Part shown: positions 33,106 through 42,964 of the stretch, piece by piece
How the letters are laid out: every line of letters starts with the position of its first letter
Numbering within the stretch: the first letter of the stretch is position 1
NCBI RefSeq assembly: GCF_011682235.2
Contig: NZ_CP076718.1
Location: 555,758 to 619,757, forward strand
DNA length: 64,000 nucleotides
Direction of reading: 5' to 3'
DNA from: Rhodocaloribacter litoris
GTDB taxonomy: Bacteria > Bacteroidota > Rhodothermia > Rhodothermales > ISCAR-4553
Position numbers and translations under genes: made by a program
The notes under the pieces: model-generated
The model's input: only the letters and a program-made list of their open reading frames with translations
What the model was told of the DNA's origin: nothing
Database searches by the model: none

Positions 33106-33899
33106 TATGTTACTTCTTCGATAGGAGTGAAGCGGTCACGACTATAAGCAACAAGATCTTCAGGTGGAACATCAGAATTGACACCAACGCGTAATACTAA
33201 CAAATAACGCGGCGCACCAAACCTGTCTTCATGTCCTTTTGCCATGGCTAAAGCACGCTGAGTGCGTTCCAATTCAAAGCCCAGAAGATACAAAAGCAAC
33301 TGTGTCGAAAACGGCTTTGAGAACTTGTACAATGATGCATCCCGCTTCCTTGTCACAAGAGCTAAATCCATGGGAACTGCAGCCGCAAATGTTTGTGGCA
33401 AACATTTCCATGGTCTCCAAGGATGGCAATAGTGCACTGGTTCATAATCATAGAGTAGCATAGAAGCTCTTGGAGCATGTTTTACGATGCGCCTAAGCTG
33501 ACTCACTCTAATAGCATCAAATTTCGCATTTTGATGATTTCGTTTCTTGGCTTCAAGAAAACCCACTCCTTCGACTCGGTCTCCGTCAGGATACTGTGTC
33601 AATACTAGAATAGCTATGTCTCCGAAAAAACGTTCCGGTGTGCCTGTTTGCTTGTAGGCGCTCCATTCAATATTTAAGATTGTTTCAGAAAGACGATTCC
33701 ATATCGGCCAACAAAAAGGTAGAGGATACCATTGCTCCATTTCGAAATAGTCGACATGGAGAGCGGTTTTTCTGATTCGGCGCAAGTCACGGAGAAGATC
33801 TCGGGTTACAAAGTCCTCGTCCCAGTCTATGGGGAAATTCCCATACACTCTCTTAGCCACGATTTCTTCAATCCGGAGAAGAAAATTCCACAGATCCAA
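33105..33899 (-). CDS. Cassette-encoded hypothetical protein
   Basis: A 264-residue AT-rich gene. The protein is neither membrane-bound nor secreted and reads as soluble alpha/beta, with a plausible PD-(D/E)XK-like segment (a GVGFLEAKKRNHQNAKFD stretch where E..K and upstream D could form a metal site). Not recognised as a family. It sits exactly between GTTAGGC at 33917-33923 and the attC at 33041-33105, as a gene cassette would. Confidence 0.6.
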   Translation of the reverse strand: MDLWNFLLRIEEIVAKRVYGNFPIDWDEDFVTRDLLRDLRRIRKTALHVDYFEMEQWYPLPFCWPIWNRLSETILNIEWSAYKQTGTPERFFGDIAILVLTQYPDGDRVEGVGFLEAKKRNHQNAKFDAIRVSQLRRIVKHAPRASMLLYDYEPVHYCHPWRPWKCLPQTFAAAVPMDLALVTRKRDASLYKFSKPFSTQLLLYLLGFELERTQRALAMAKGHEDRFGAPRYLLVLRVGVNSDVPPEDLVAYSRDRFTPIEEVT

Positions 33900-33947
33900 G
33901 ATGCCCTCCTGACGATGCCTAACATATTATTAACCCGCCAAGGGGCG

Positions 33948-34289
33948 TGTTACAACGCGCCCCTTGGCCATGTATCACCGACTTGACACGCCGGCAAAAT
34001 ATCTAAAAAATAAAAACATACACTCAGGGAATATCCGGTCATATACCGCCACGGGCCATATAACACCAACATATCTTACACATGTTGTCATGAAGCACCA
34101 TGAACCCGTCTTCGCCCCGGTTGCTCGATCGGCTTCGCCCCGTCTGCCGGACCCGCCACTACAAGATAACCACCCACAGCCCATAAATCCAGCAGAGCTC
34201 AATCCTTAAGCGCCACGACGACAAGCATTTCCTGCCCCAACGCGGGGCTTCACACGTGGGCGAATCCCTGCGCTTCCGGGCCGGGGGGC
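33948..34289 (-). repeat. Leader repeat A next to the cassette gene
   Basis: Block 34141-34289 matches 38147-38296 closely over ~150 bases, and 33948-33998 matches 38061-38110. The spacer between the blocks differs in length (142 versus 36 bases). Both copies lie just upstream of an AT-rich cassette gene reading leftward. It could be a cassette-array leader or an attachment region. A strong hairpin CCAAGGGGCG/CGCCCCTTGG spans 33938-33967. Confidence 0.7.
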
Positions 34290-35044
34290 GGTGCACCGGG
34301 CGCAACAGGCTCCGGCAGCCGGGACGCAGGCTCAAGCGTGAGCCGGGCGCCGGATCCCAGCACAGCTAGCTCTCGGTAGTCGCTTCGCTTGTGCAGTACT
34401 GCTCCGCTGAGGGCATCGACGTAGTAGATCCAGGCATCCGGGGGTGTTTCGCTGGAGAGCCGTAGCTTCCAGGCCAGGTGGAACTGCGCGTCGCCAGGAT
34501 AAACGACCAGTTCACCTGTCGATCCGTCCTGCAACGCGACGTCGTTGCCGAGATCCGATTGGGCAATGCGCAGCGCGGCAGCTTCGGTGAGCGCCGGGCG
34601 GGTCGGGGCCTGGATCGTGGGGTAATAGGTGCCGTTGGCCATGTCCACGCCGCCGTCCTCATGGATGTGCACGAGGTACTCGGCCCCTTCGACCGGCAGC
34701 CCCTGGTAGGTCTGTTGAAACTTGACGTGATGGATGCCGCGATGCGCCTGCGTACGAATGTGCGTTAGATCCGAAAGATCGGACCGCATCTTGAAGAGCT
34801 TATGATTCTCTTGGAGGAACGTCCGGGCCGCTTCAAGCGGGGTGCCCGTGAACGGCAGGGTCTTGCCCCAGAAGATCGAGGCAGGTGTGCCGGTGTGCTC
34901 GTTCCAGCGGATGTGCCAGGACGCCCCATGACGCGCGGTGAAGGCGTCCAGGGCGGCGCGTTGCGCGGTGTCGGGCTGAGGCTGGGCTGAGGCTGGAGCC
35001 AGCGCGAGGAAAGTCAACGTGAAGAAGAGTAGCAGTCGTTTCAT
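34250..35044 (-). CDS. Secreted FTP/PepSY propeptide protein, probably truncated metalloprotease
   Basis: A 264-residue protein with signal peptide (about 1-21, ending ASA/Q), then a fungalysin/thermolysin propeptide (FTP) motif region and a PepSY-like segment (EAAALRIAQSD, DAWIYYVDALSGAVL). In thermolysin-type proteases these precede a catalytic M4 domain with HExxH; here the frame ends inside leader repeat A with a Pro-rich tail and no catalytic domain. It could be a free inhibitor or chaperone, or the stump of an M4 peptidase whose 3' part was lost at the repeat. Start 35044 preferred over the frame's 35203. Confidence 0.75.
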   Translation of the reverse strand: MKRLLLFFTLTFLALAPASAQPQPDTAQRAALDAFTARHGASWHIRWNEHTGTPASIFWGKTLPFTGTPLEAARTFLQENHKLFKMRSDLSDLTHIRTQAHRGIHHVKFQQTYQGLPVEGAEYLVHIHEDGGVDMANGTYYPTIQAPTRPALTEAAALRIAQSDLGNDVALQDGSTGELVVYPGDAQFHLAWKLRLSSETPPDAWIYYVDALSGAVLHKRSDYRELAVLGSGARLTLEPASRLPEPVAPGAPPPGPEAQGFAHV

Positions 35045-35112
35045 GGGGTCTCTCTTGTCTGAGATATGAGGGAAAAGGGAAAGGGACAAACAGGTTGTCA
35101 GAAGAGCACCGT

Positions 35113-36126
35113 TTACTGTCTGGACCAGTCGGCAAAGAGAACCTCGTCGTCCTCTAACAGGCGCGTGATCTCCTCGCTCGCTACATCGACGAGGTAAAGA
35201 CAATGGCGCTCACGTCCTTTGTTTGAAATCACGAGCAACTCGCGCCCATCGGGAGACCAGGCCAGCGGAAAGAGACGTTCCCCAGCGATCGAGACGTCAA
35301 GAGGGACAATCGTCTCACAGGCCAGGTGAAACAGGTGCAATTCACCGCGCAGGGCAAAAGCAATCCATGCTCCATCCGGCGACCAGGAAGGGGAACTGGA
35401 CAAAGTGTTTTCAAAGGTCAGCCGTCGCTGCTTTTCCCCGTCGGCATCCATGAGGTAGAGTTCCTGGAAGAAATCCCCATCACCCTTTACAAAGTCCCGA
35501 TCCGAGACAAAGACGATCCGGCTTCCATCCGGCGACCACGCTGGTGTGCTATCCCTTGTAGGGTTGTTGGTTAGGGCCGTTACCTCATCTGTCCTGAAGT
35601 CGTACACCAGGACCTCCTGGTTTACGCCGCCGGCCTCACAGTTGAGGCAATGCGTGAAGGCGATCTTCGTCCCGTCGGGCGACCACGCCGGCCAAAAGCC
35701 CAGTTGCAGGAGCGGCTCGTCCTCGATCACACGCAGTACCTTCAAGGGCCGGATGTCCGTGCCGTCGGCCTTCATCAGGTAGAGCGGCGTGCCGGCGGTC
35801 GAACCCAGGCTGTCCGAGGTGAAGACGATCTGCTCTCCGTCGGGCGACCACCGGCCCGCGTCGACGAAATGATCCTTGAAGAAGGTCAACTGCCGGAGGG
35901 CTGAGCCGTCAGGATTCATCGTGTAGAGCTGCCAGGTGCCCGTGCGACGTGAGCTAAAGAGGATCCGGCCGGTCAGCGGGGCCTCCGGCTCCGCAGGACC
36001 GGTGAAACGCAGGTTCTCACAGGCATCCACCGGCGGATCGGGGTCGTCGCCGGGGGCTTGCGCATCGCAGCCTGCAAGGCCGGCCAGAAAAAGCCAGGCG
36101 CTCAGGAGAACCCATCGAGGTAGCAT
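35113..36126 (-). CDS. TolB-like beta-propeller lipoprotein
   Basis: A 337-residue protein with lipobox AGLAGC and five to six TolB/PD40 propeller repeats (SPDGEQIVF, SPDGTKIAF, SPDGSRIVF and similar). It is outside the cell membrane and may bind glycans or peptides. Its ATG lies just after the R' end of the attC at 36152-36274 with an AAGGAAG site, so it may itself be a mobile cassette, unusual for a lipoprotein of this length. The upstream split gene is in the same direction. Confidence 0.85.
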   Translation of the reverse strand: MLPRWVLLSAWLFLAGLAGCDAQAPGDDPDPPVDACENLRFTGPAEPEAPLTGRILFSSRRTGTWQLYTMNPDGSALRQLTFFKDHFVDAGRWSPDGEQIVFTSDSLGSTAGTPLYLMKADGTDIRPLKVLRVIEDEPLLQLGFWPAWSPDGTKIAFTHCLNCEAGGVNQEVLVYDFRTDEVTALTNNPTRDSTPAWSPDGSRIVFVSDRDFVKGDGDFFQELYLMDADGEKQRRLTFENTLSSSPSWSPDGAWIAFALRGELHLFHLACETIVPLDVSIAGERLFPLAWSPDGRELLVISNKGRERHCLYLVDVASEEITRLLEDDEVLFADWSRQ

Positions 36127-36151
36127 ATTTGCACTTCCTTTGAAGATTACG

Positions 36152-36274
36152 GCATATAACGGCGTAGCAAAAAGCGGCAGGCGCAGTATCGGCGGTCGGG
36201 GACATTAAAGGAAACACGGCGACCATGAGAGCGGTGCGATGGCGCGCCTGTCCGGCTTCATTGCCTGGTTATAC
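36152..36274 (-). other. attC-like recombination site, second
   Basis: On the minus strand it runs from GTATAAC (36274-36268) to GTTATATGC (36160-36152). The halves pair imperfectly: a CAGGC...GGCGC arm against GCGCC...GCCTG-like sequence, with a spacer of about 50 bases. Length 123 bases, within the attC range. It lies directly after the stop of the split cassette gene. Confidence 0.6.
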
Positions 36275-36686
36275 ATCCCTCATGCTTTGTCGAAATGAAG
36301 GCGCTTCTGGACAAGCTCCTCAATCTCAGACATGAGGGGTTTTGATGTCTCGACAAGTTCTTGATAAGGTTCGTGTGCGCGCCTGAGTAGATCAGCATCC
36401 GCTTCTTCGATCGCTTTCGTACTTAGGCGTGCATGTGCGCGCTTCATCACCTTCTGAAGACTCGAGAAGCGTTCAGCAATATCAGAGGTCAGGAATATCC
36501 GATTGTACTGCATGTAGTTATTGAAGTCCGCTAGCTTCTCAGCGGCCTTGTTTAGGCGAATCCAATATACTTTCTCTCGATAATACTGTGTCTTGTCTCG
36601 CTGATCTCGTAGCTCGACTTTCTGAAAATCATGGAGTTCGCAGTTTGCCAAGAATGCATCGAGTGCCGCGTTGGCATAGTTATCAA

Positions 36687-37691
36687 TGCGAATTAAGGGT
36701 AGAACGCGAGGATCCACATCGCCGCGGCTAGCCGCCCGAAGACGTGCACCAAGAGGCCCTCGAACGAACGCACCTTCGAGGCCACCTCGATGCCCGTCTT
36801 CTGCTCGATCCAATTGAACAGCGACTCGATCGGCTGCCGGCGCTGACTGACCCGCCGCGAGTACACCTTCTCGGTCAGCAGCACATCGGTCTGCCCCTTG
36901 CGCTTCTTCACCGGCGTGCACAGGTGCAGGTTCTGCTCGGCTGCCAGGCGCTCGCCTAGCTCACGGTCGGCGTAGATCTTATCGGCAAAGAGACGCCCCT
37001 CGTGCAGGCGCGGTAGGATCTGTCGGGCCACGGTCAGGTCATTGGCCGGGCCGGGAGCCAGTCCGATGTAGAGCGGCAGCGGCATCGTGCCGGGACGCCG
37101 CCGTGCGACGACATGTACCTTGACGCCGTAGAAATACAGGTTCTTCGAGGCGCAGAAGCCTTTGCCGGCGATGTGCGGAGCGACCCTGGCCCAGGCCGAG
37201 CGCTTCTGCTGGGCCATCACGACCGGAAAAGAGTCGATGATGTAATCGGTTGGTTCACCAGAGCGCTCTGCAGGTCGCTCACCAGAGGACTGGCGCGGAC
37301 ATGCCTCCAGGGCTGCTTCGACCAGCAGGGGGAAGGCATCGGCCAGCCGGTTGAGGCGCTGCACGAAGGCGACGTAGGAGGGCAGTTTGGGGAAGAAGGC
37401 CATCAGGTGGTCGCGGGTGTAGGCGTAGATGTCGGTCAGCGTGCGGCGCTGCTGCATGAGCCCGAAGAGGTAGACGGTGAGGACTTCTTCATCGGAGAAG
37501 GCCGGCGCGTGGTTGTTGCTCAGGCGCTGGGCAACGACGCAGAGGCGGCGCTGATACTGCTCACAGACGTGGAGGAACAGATGAATGAGCGTATATTGCC
37601 AGTCCATGGGGTCCTCGGGCGTTTGGTTGGAGGTGAGGGGTCATCTCCTTCTAAACGCTCAGGACACCATGGTGTCAACTCTTAATTCGCA
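36687..37691 (-). mobile_element. IS982-family insertion sequence
   Basis: The element is 1005 bp. Its ends are perfect 11-bp inverted repeats TGCGAATTAAG (left 36687-36697; complement at 37681-37691), with further partial matching inside. It is flanked by 7-bp target duplications TTATCAA (36680-36686 and 37692-37698). Size and single transposase gene fit IS982. The intact ends and duplications argue for recent insertion. Confidence 0.92.
36693..37607 (-). CDS. IS982-family transposase
   Basis: A 304-residue DDE transposase of the IS982/DDE_Tnp_1 type. It has the N-terminal FSDEEVLTVYLFG block, DSFPVVM with the first Asp, GVKVHVV, ADKIYAD with the second acidic position, and the R-x-x-IE-SLFNWIEQ final block with the Glu. 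The gene fills most of the IS and is full length, so the element may still move. Confidence 0.9.
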   Translation of the reverse strand: MDWQYTLIHLFLHVCEQYQRRLCVVAQRLSNNHAPAFSDEEVLTVYLFGLMQQRRTLTDIYAYTRDHLMAFFPKLPSYVAFVQRLNRLADAFPLLVEAALEACPRQSSGERPAERSGEPTDYIIDSFPVVMAQQKRSAWARVAPHIAGKGFCASKNLYFYGVKVHVVARRRPGTMPLPLYIGLAPGPANDLTVARQILPRLHEGRLFADKIYADRELGERLAAEQNLHLCTPVKKRKGQTDVLLTEKVYSRRVSQRRQPIESLFNWIEQKTGIEVASKVRSFEGLLVHVFGRLAAAMWILAFYP

Positions 37692-38060
37692 TTATCAAGA
37701 TCCGGGTAGCTCTGCAGAGGATGAGTAATGCCGGCGAAGAATTCATAGGCGTCTAAAAGCTTCCTCCAAGCAGTTGACAAAACTTCGAACTCCTTGTCGT
37801 GAACCTTGCTGACTCGGCTGAATCGAGCGTTTATATCGTATCGAACCTCTTCGAGAATCTCAGTCTGCTTGCGTTTGAATTCCTCCAAGCGTTCTGCGAA
37901 CTTTTGGTCTATCCACTTCTGCCCGATAAATTTCAGCAGACCATACGCGATCGCTGTGGCGCCACCGCCCACAAGCACAATCTGACCCAACAGCTGCAGG
38001 ATAGTATCCATCTACTTTGATCGTCTGGTGGGATACCCTATTATTCACTCACCCCGGCTC

Positions 38061-38296
38061 TGTTACACACGCCCCATGGCCATGTATCCCCGGCCTGACA
38101 CGCCGGCAAATCACGGAACAGTCAAGGGCTTCCGCCAGGTTAGTTCCGTCTGCCGGACCCGGCACTACAAGATAACCACCCACAGCCCCACAAATCCAGC
38201 ATAACGCAACCCTTAAGCGCCCCGCCGTCCAGCATTTCCTATCACAGCGTGGGGCTTCACACGTGGGCGAATCCCTGCGCTTCCGGGCCGGGGGGC
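38061..38296 (-). repeat. Leader repeat B next to the split cassette gene
   Basis: Counterpart of 33948-34289. Blocks 38061-38110 and 38147-38296 match those of copy A in order and orientation. It lies just upstream of the leftward cassette gene at 38011 and about 170 bases upstream of the rightward BNR-repeat gene. Confidence 0.7.
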
Positions 38297-38469
38297 TCGG
38301 GGGGTGGCCCGCCTGGAACACACGGCCACCCCAAGATCCGTCACGGGTCCCTCCCCCCCGGCCTTTTGCCTTTGTCCGTGCCACGCCGGATTTTGGCCCC
38401 GGCGCGTCTTTGCCCGGCGCAGCCGGGCGCGCTGTGTCCTTCCCCACCCGTTCATCCCGCTTGTCCGCC
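38297..38469. other. Gap upstream of the BNR-repeat exoprotein
   Basis: No gene; an in-frame extension of the downstream protein is open but has no signal peptide and shadow-like composition. It should contain that gene's promoter. Confidence 0.4.
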
Positions 38470-41400
38470 ATGATCGCTCCTCGACTGCCGCTCCGCATCC
38501 TGCCGGTCCTGTTCCTGCTGTTCCCCACCGCCATCCATGCCCAGGACGACGTACCCGTTGACCCGAAGCGGCTCGAGGCGATGGAATGGCGCAACATCGG
38601 CCCGTTCCGGGGCGGGCGCGTCACGGCCGTCGCCGGCGTGGCCGCCGACCCCATGACCTACTACATGGGCGCCACCGGCGGGGGCGTCTGGAAGACCACC
38701 GACGGCGGCACCACCTGGAAGAACGTCTCCGACGGCTTCTTCAAGACCGGCTCCGTGGGCGCGGTGGCCGTGGCGCCGTCCGACCCCAACGTCGTCTATG
38801 TGGGGATGGGCGAGGCTCCCATCCGCGGCGTCATGACCAGCCACGGCGACGGCGTCTACCGCTCCACCGACGCCGGGCGCACGTGGACCCACCTGGGCCT
38901 GGAAAAGACCGAGCACATCGCGAAAGTCATCGTCCACCCCGGCGACCCGGACGTGGTGTACGTGGCGGCGCAGGGCAACGCCTGGCGGCCCACCCCCGAG
39001 CGCGGCATCTACCGCTCCACCGACGGCGGCCGCACGTGGGAGCGGGTGCTCTTCGTGGACGAGGGCACCGGCGCCAGCGACCTGAGCATGGACGCCACCA
39101 ACCCGCGCATCCTCTACGCCGCCTTCTGGACCCACCGCCGCTACCCCTGGCAGGTGGTCAGCGGCGGGGACGGCAGCGGGCTCTTCAAGAGCACCGACGG
39201 CGGCGACACGTGGGAGCGCCTGCGCGAGGGCCTGCCCGAACGGATGGGCAAGACCGCCGTGACCGTCTCCCCCGCCAACCCGGACCGCGTCTGGGCCCTC
39301 ATCGAAGCCGAAGACGGCGGGCTCTTCCGCTCCGACGACGCCGGCAAGACGTGGACCCGCGTCAACAAGGAGCGTGTGCTGCGCGCCCGCGCCTGGTACT
39401 ATATCCACGTCATGGCCGACCCGCTCGACGAGGAGACGGTCTACGTGATGAACGCCCCCCTGCTCCGCTCCACCGACGGCGGCCGCACCTTCCGTCCCGT
39501 CCCCACCCCCCACGGCGACAACCACGCCCTCTGGATCAACCCGCACGACAACCGCATCCTCATCAACGGCAACGACGGCGGCGCCAACGTCTCGTTCAAC
39601 GGCGGGAAGACGTGGTCCACCCAGGCCAACCAGCCGACGGCCCAGTTCTACCGCGTCATCACGGACAACCGCTTCCCCTACTACGTCTACGGCGGGCAGC
39701 AGGACAACTCGTCCGTGGCCATCGCCAGCCGCACCATGGACGCCGGCATCGGCCGGGAGGACTGGTACCCGGTGGGCGGCTGTGAGAGCGCCTTCCCCGC
39801 CTTCGACCCGGACAACCCCCGCTACGTCTATGCCGGCTGCTACCAGGGCCTCATCACCGAGTACGACACCGAGACCCGGATGACCCGTAGCGTGATGGCC
39901 TACGAGTTCCTGGGACTGGGCGAGACGCCGTCCGATATGAAGTACCGGTTCAACTGGAACGCGCCGATCGTCGTCTCGCCCCACGACCCGAACGTGATCT
40001 ACCACGCGGGCAACGTGGTCCTCCGCTCCGACGACCGGGGCAACACCTGGCGCGAGATCAGCCCGGACCTGACGCGCGACGAGCCGGAGAAGCAGGGACC
40101 GGGCGGCGCCCCCATCACCAACGAGGGCGCCGGCGGCGAGGTGTACAACACCATCGCCTACCTGGCCGCCTCGCCGCACGAGCCCGGCACCCTCTGGGCC
40201 GGCACCGACGACGGGCTGGTTCACGTCACCCGCGACGAGGGCCGGACGTGGCAGAACGTCACGCCCGAGGGCCTGGGCGAGGCCCTGGTCAACGCCATCG
40301 AGGTCTCACCGCACGACCCCGCCACGGCCTACCTGGCCGTCACCCGGTACAAGTTCGGCGACTACACGCCCCACGTGTACAAGACCACCGACTACGGGCG
40401 GAGCTGGCGGCGCCTCGTCGAGGGCCTGCCGGACGGCGCCTGGGTGCGCGTGGTGCGCGAAGACCCCGGCCGCCGCGACCTGCTCTACGCCGGCACGGAG
40501 CTGGGCCTGTTCATCTCATTCGACGGCGGGCGGCGCTGGCAGCCGTTCCAGAACAACCTGCCCGTCGTCCCCATCACCGACCTGGCCGTGCACGCGGGCG
40601 ACCTGGTGGCCGCCACCCAGGGCCGCGCCTTCTGGATCCTGGACGACCTCACCCCGCTCCACCAGCTCACCGCCGACGTCCTGGCGCACGACGGGCCGTT
40701 CCTCTTCCGCCCGCGCCCGGCTTACCTCACCGGCGGCGCCAACCCCGAGCAGACGGACGAGGGCCGCAACCCGCCCAACGGGGCGCTCCTGCACTACCTC
40801 CTCCCCGCCGGCGCCGACTCCTCGCTCAAGCTCGAACTCCTCGACGGCGAGGAGGTCCTGCGCACCCTTACCCCGAAGAAGACCGGCAACGCCGCGGGAC
40901 TGACCGTGAAAGAAGGACTGAACCGGGTGGTGTGGGACCTGCGCCGCGACCCCGTCACGCGGGTGCCCGGGCTGTTCACCTTCGGCAGCCTCGACGGCTA
41001 CCGCGTCCCGCCCGGCACGTACACCGCCCGCCTGATCGCCGGCGCCGACACGCTCGTGCAGCCCCTCGCGGTGGTGCCGGACCCGCGCCTGGAGGCGACC
41101 CCCGCCCAGTGGGCCGAGCGGGCCGCCCTGCTCGACACCCTCCGCACCACCGTCGACGCCATCCACCGGGCCGTCCTGCGGCTGCGCAAGGTGCGTGAGC
41201 AGGTGAAGGACCGGATGACCCTCACCGCCGACCACCCCGAAGCCGACACGCTCCGGGCCACCGGGCAGCGCCTCGTCGACGCCCTCGCGGCCTGGGAAGA
41301 ACACCTCGTCCAGCCCCGCCAGGAGACGTTCCAGGACGTGATCAACTTCCCCAACAAGCTCAACGCCCACCTGCTCAACCTGATGAGCAAGATCGATGGC

Positions 41401-41613
41401 TCGCCCCCCCCGGTGACGCAGGGCATGCGGGCCCGCCTGAACGACCTGCTGGCCCGATGGGACGAACACCGGGCCACGATGCAGCGCCTCCTCGACGAAG
41501 ACGTGGCCGCCTTCAACGCCCTCTTCGACGCCCTGGGCATCCCGGCCGTCATCGTTCCCGAAAGGGCCGGAGCACCCGCCTCCGCCCCGGCCGGTCCGGG
41601 CTCCCCGCCATGA
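38470..41613 (+). CDS. Sortilin-like BNR-repeat exoprotein
   Basis: A 1047-residue secreted protein (signal peptide about 1-20, ending IHA/Q). It contains many BNR/Asp-box repeats ([24 protein letters not shown]) that make two beta-propellers of the VPS10/sortilin kind, then a beta domain and a helical C-terminus. Related proteins in Bacteroidota are large glycosidase-like or adhesion-type exoproteins with no proven catalysis; no sialidase RIP motif is seen. The start at 38470 places the signal peptide at the N-terminus. Confidence 0.88.
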   Translation: MIAPRLPLRILPVLFLLFPTAIHAQDDVPVDPKRLEAMEWRNIGPFRGGRVTAVAGVAADPMTYYMGATGGGVWKTTDGGTTWKNVSDGFFKTGSVGAVAVAPSDPNVVYVGMGEAPIRGVMTSHGDGVYRSTDAGRTWTHLGLEKTEHIAKVIVHPGDPDVVYVAAQGNAWRPTPERGIYRSTDGGRTWERVLFVDEGTGASDLSMDATNPRILYAAFWTHRRYPWQVVSGGDGSGLFKSTDGGDTWERLREGLPERMGKTAVTVSPANPDRVWALIEAEDGGLFRSDDAGKTWTRVNKERVLRARAWYYIHVMADPLDEETVYVMNAPLLRSTDGGRTFRPVPTPHGDNHALWINPHDNRILINGNDGGANVSFNGGKTWSTQANQPTAQFYRVITDNRFPYYVYGGQQDNSSVAIASRTMDAGIGREDWYPVGGCESAFPAFDPDNPRYVYAGCYQGLITEYDTETRMTRSVMAYEFLGLGETPSDMKYRFNWNAPIVVSPHDPNVIYHAGNVVLRSDDRGNTWREISPDLTRDEPEKQGPGGAPITNEGAGGEVYNTIAYLAASPHEPGTLWAGTDDGLVHVTRDEGRTWQNVTPEGLGEALVNAIEVSPHDPATAYLAVTRYKFGDYTPHVYKTTDYGRSWRRLVEGLPDGAWVRVVREDPGRRDLLYAGTELGLFISFDGGRRWQPFQNNLPVVPITDLAVHAGDLVAATQGRAFWILDDLTPLHQLTADVLAHDGPFLFRPRPAYLTGGANPEQTDEGRNPPNGALLHYLLPAGADSSLKLELLDGEEVLRTLTPKKTGNAAGLTVKEGLNRVVWDLRRDPVTRVPGLFTFGSLDGYRVPPGTYTARLIAGADTLVQPLAVVPDPRLEATPAQWAERAALLDTLRTTVDAIHRAVLRLRKVREQVKDRMTLTADHPEADTLRATGQRLVDALAAWEEHLVQPRQETFQDVINFPNKLNAHLLNLMSKIDGSPPPVTQGMRARLNDLLARWDEHRATMQRLLDEDVAAFNALFDALGIPAVIVPERAGAPASAPAGPGSPP

Positions 41614-41945
41614 GCTTTCCTGTGGCAAAATGGTCACCTGGAAAACACACGCGCCTTCGTCCGGGAGGCCCCGGCCCCGGGTCCGGAAACAACCGTCACA
41701 TTTTCGTGAAACTCCTGACGTCCCCGCACCGGCACAAGCGGTGCCGTATCGCGTAGAGGCAGCGGACCGGCTTTTGCTGATACCGGGATGAACCGGTCCC
41801 CCCCGCCAGATCCCGCCGGCACGGCACCCTGTGCGGTGTGGGACGGGAAAGATTTTTCTGTGCCCGGCCGGCTTTTCCGGCGGGGCGGTCGCTCACGCGT
41901 GAAATCATCTTGAAGGATCGTACCGCAGAGGACGCAGGAGGCACC
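41614..41945. other. Intergenic region, no gene seen
   Basis: No supported gene in 332 bases. It contains GC-rich stem-prone sequence after the BNR-repeat gene and should hold the promoter of the SPOR-like lipoprotein gene. Confidence 0.4.
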
Positions 41946-42878
41946 ATGCGCCTGGCTTGCAGCTTTCTCCTCGTATTCCTGCTTGCCGTTCCGGCCCTGG
42001 CCCAGGTCGGCCGGATCGGGATGTCCGGAGAAACGCTCCGGCAGCAGCTCGGCCCGCCGCTGCGGGTCGTGCCCGACGAGCCGGGGGAGATGTGGTTCTA
42101 CGGCGGCGAGGACCCGCACATGACCTTCGCCTACTACCTCATCGACGGGACCATCGCGGCCACGGAGGTGCTGATCACCCACCCCACCCACGAAGCCGCC
42201 GCCGAACGGGCTGCCTCGGTGGTCGAGGCGATGAAAAAAGCGGGCTGGCGTGTCACCGAACTGAACCGGAACAACTACCTCCTGCACGCGGCGTCCTCGG
42301 TCTACCGCGTCTACCTGCTGCCGGGACGGGCGGACCACGCCCTGGTGCTCTCGCACATGCGCCGTGCCGAGGTGAAGGCCCTGAACGGGCGGATGCGCGC
42401 GGACCTGCTGGCCGTCCATGCCGAGAAGGGCGAACTCAGCCCTGAGCTCGTCGCCTACCTCGCCGAGGACACCCCGGCCCCGCAGCCGCCCGTCCGCCCG
42501 GCGGCGAGCGCGGAACCCGTCTCGCCCGGCTCACGCCCGGAGCCGAACCCCTCCCCGCCGGCGCCCGCCACCGAGAAATCCGCACCACCGAAGGCGGTAT
42601 CGAAAACCCTCGGGCGCTTTGCCCGGAGCGGCTACACGTGGGTCGTCGTGTCCGAATCGCGCCTGGAGAAGGCGAAGCAGATCGCCGCCTGGTGCCGCAC
42701 CCAGGGATGGGAGAGCGCCGTCATCGAGGGCGAATCGAACGGCCGGCGGGTCTACCGCGTCGGAATCGGATGGTATCCCTCGCTCGAAACCCTGCAGGCC
42801 GACCGCGACAACCTGCCCGAATGGGCCCCGAAAGACGCCTGGCCCTTCCGCGTCGATCCGGCGGCCGTGCGGGACTGA
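41946..42878 (+). CDS. Secreted protein with SPOR-like C-terminus
   Basis: A 310-residue protein with Sec signal peptide (about 1-19, ending ALA/Q). The N-terminal half is a conserved but unassigned domain; a Pro-rich linker follows, and the last ~85 residues (GYTWVVVSESRLEKAKQIAA, then YRVGIGWYPSLETLQADRD) fit a SPOR domain, which binds denuded peptidoglycan. An excellent AGGAGG site stands five bases before ATG 41946. Its role may be in the cell wall or septum. Confidence 0.75.
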   Translation: MRLACSFLLVFLLAVPALAQVGRIGMSGETLRQQLGPPLRVVPDEPGEMWFYGGEDPHMTFAYYLIDGTIAATEVLITHPTHEAAAERAASVVEAMKKAGWRVTELNRNNYLLHAASSVYRVYLLPGRADHALVLSHMRRAEVKALNGRMRADLLAVHAEKGELSPELVAYLAEDTPAPQPPVRPAASAEPVSPGSRPEPNPSPPAPATEKSAPPKAVSKTLGRFARSGYTWVVVSESRLEKAKQIAAWCRTQGWESAVIEGESNGRRVYRVGIGWYPSLETLQADRDNLPEWAPKDAWPFRVDPAAVRD

Positions 42879-42929
42879 AAAACAAAGTGCCGGGCACCGG
42901 GATCGCGGGCGGCATGACGACGTAGAAGG

Positions 42930-42950
42930 GGTGTGTATTCGATACACACC
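42930..42950. promoter_or_regulatory. Perfect 21-bp palindrome upstream of merC-like gene
   Basis: Arms GGTGTGTAT and ATACACACC around TCG, 14 bases before the ATG of the MerC protein. This looks like a Fur/Zur-type metal operator. It would control the MerC gene and the ribbon-helix-helix gene downstream. Confidence 0.6.
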
Positions 42951-42964
42951 ATTCCACACCTTCC

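Larger units (their letters stand above)
36280..38011 (-). pseudogene. Cassette gene split by the IS982-family element
   Basis: The 5' part runs from ATG 38011 to the target duplication at 37692-37698, and the 3' part resumes at 36686 and ends at 36280. Removing the IS and one TTATCAA copy restores one open frame of 239 codons: ...SYPDLDNYANAALDAFL... The protein has an N-terminal membrane helix and helical, coiled-coil-like rest. I know closely similar proteins from integron cassettes but no function. The IS places a stop soon after the junction, so the gene is inactive. Confidence 0.85.

Noticed and set aside
36280-36921. A 213-codon leftward frame as an intact gene
   Set aside because: Its first ~70 residues are IS sequence read in another frame; the true protein is split by the IS.
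38263-38469. In-frame N-terminal extension of the BNR-repeat protein
   Set aside because: The signal peptide begins at 38470; the extension is translated from leader repeat B.
38452-40224. A 590-codon open frame opposite the BNR-repeat gene
   Set aside because: It runs antisense through a clearly coding gene, is Val/Gly/His-rich and has no recognisable domain; typical of GC-rich shadow frames.
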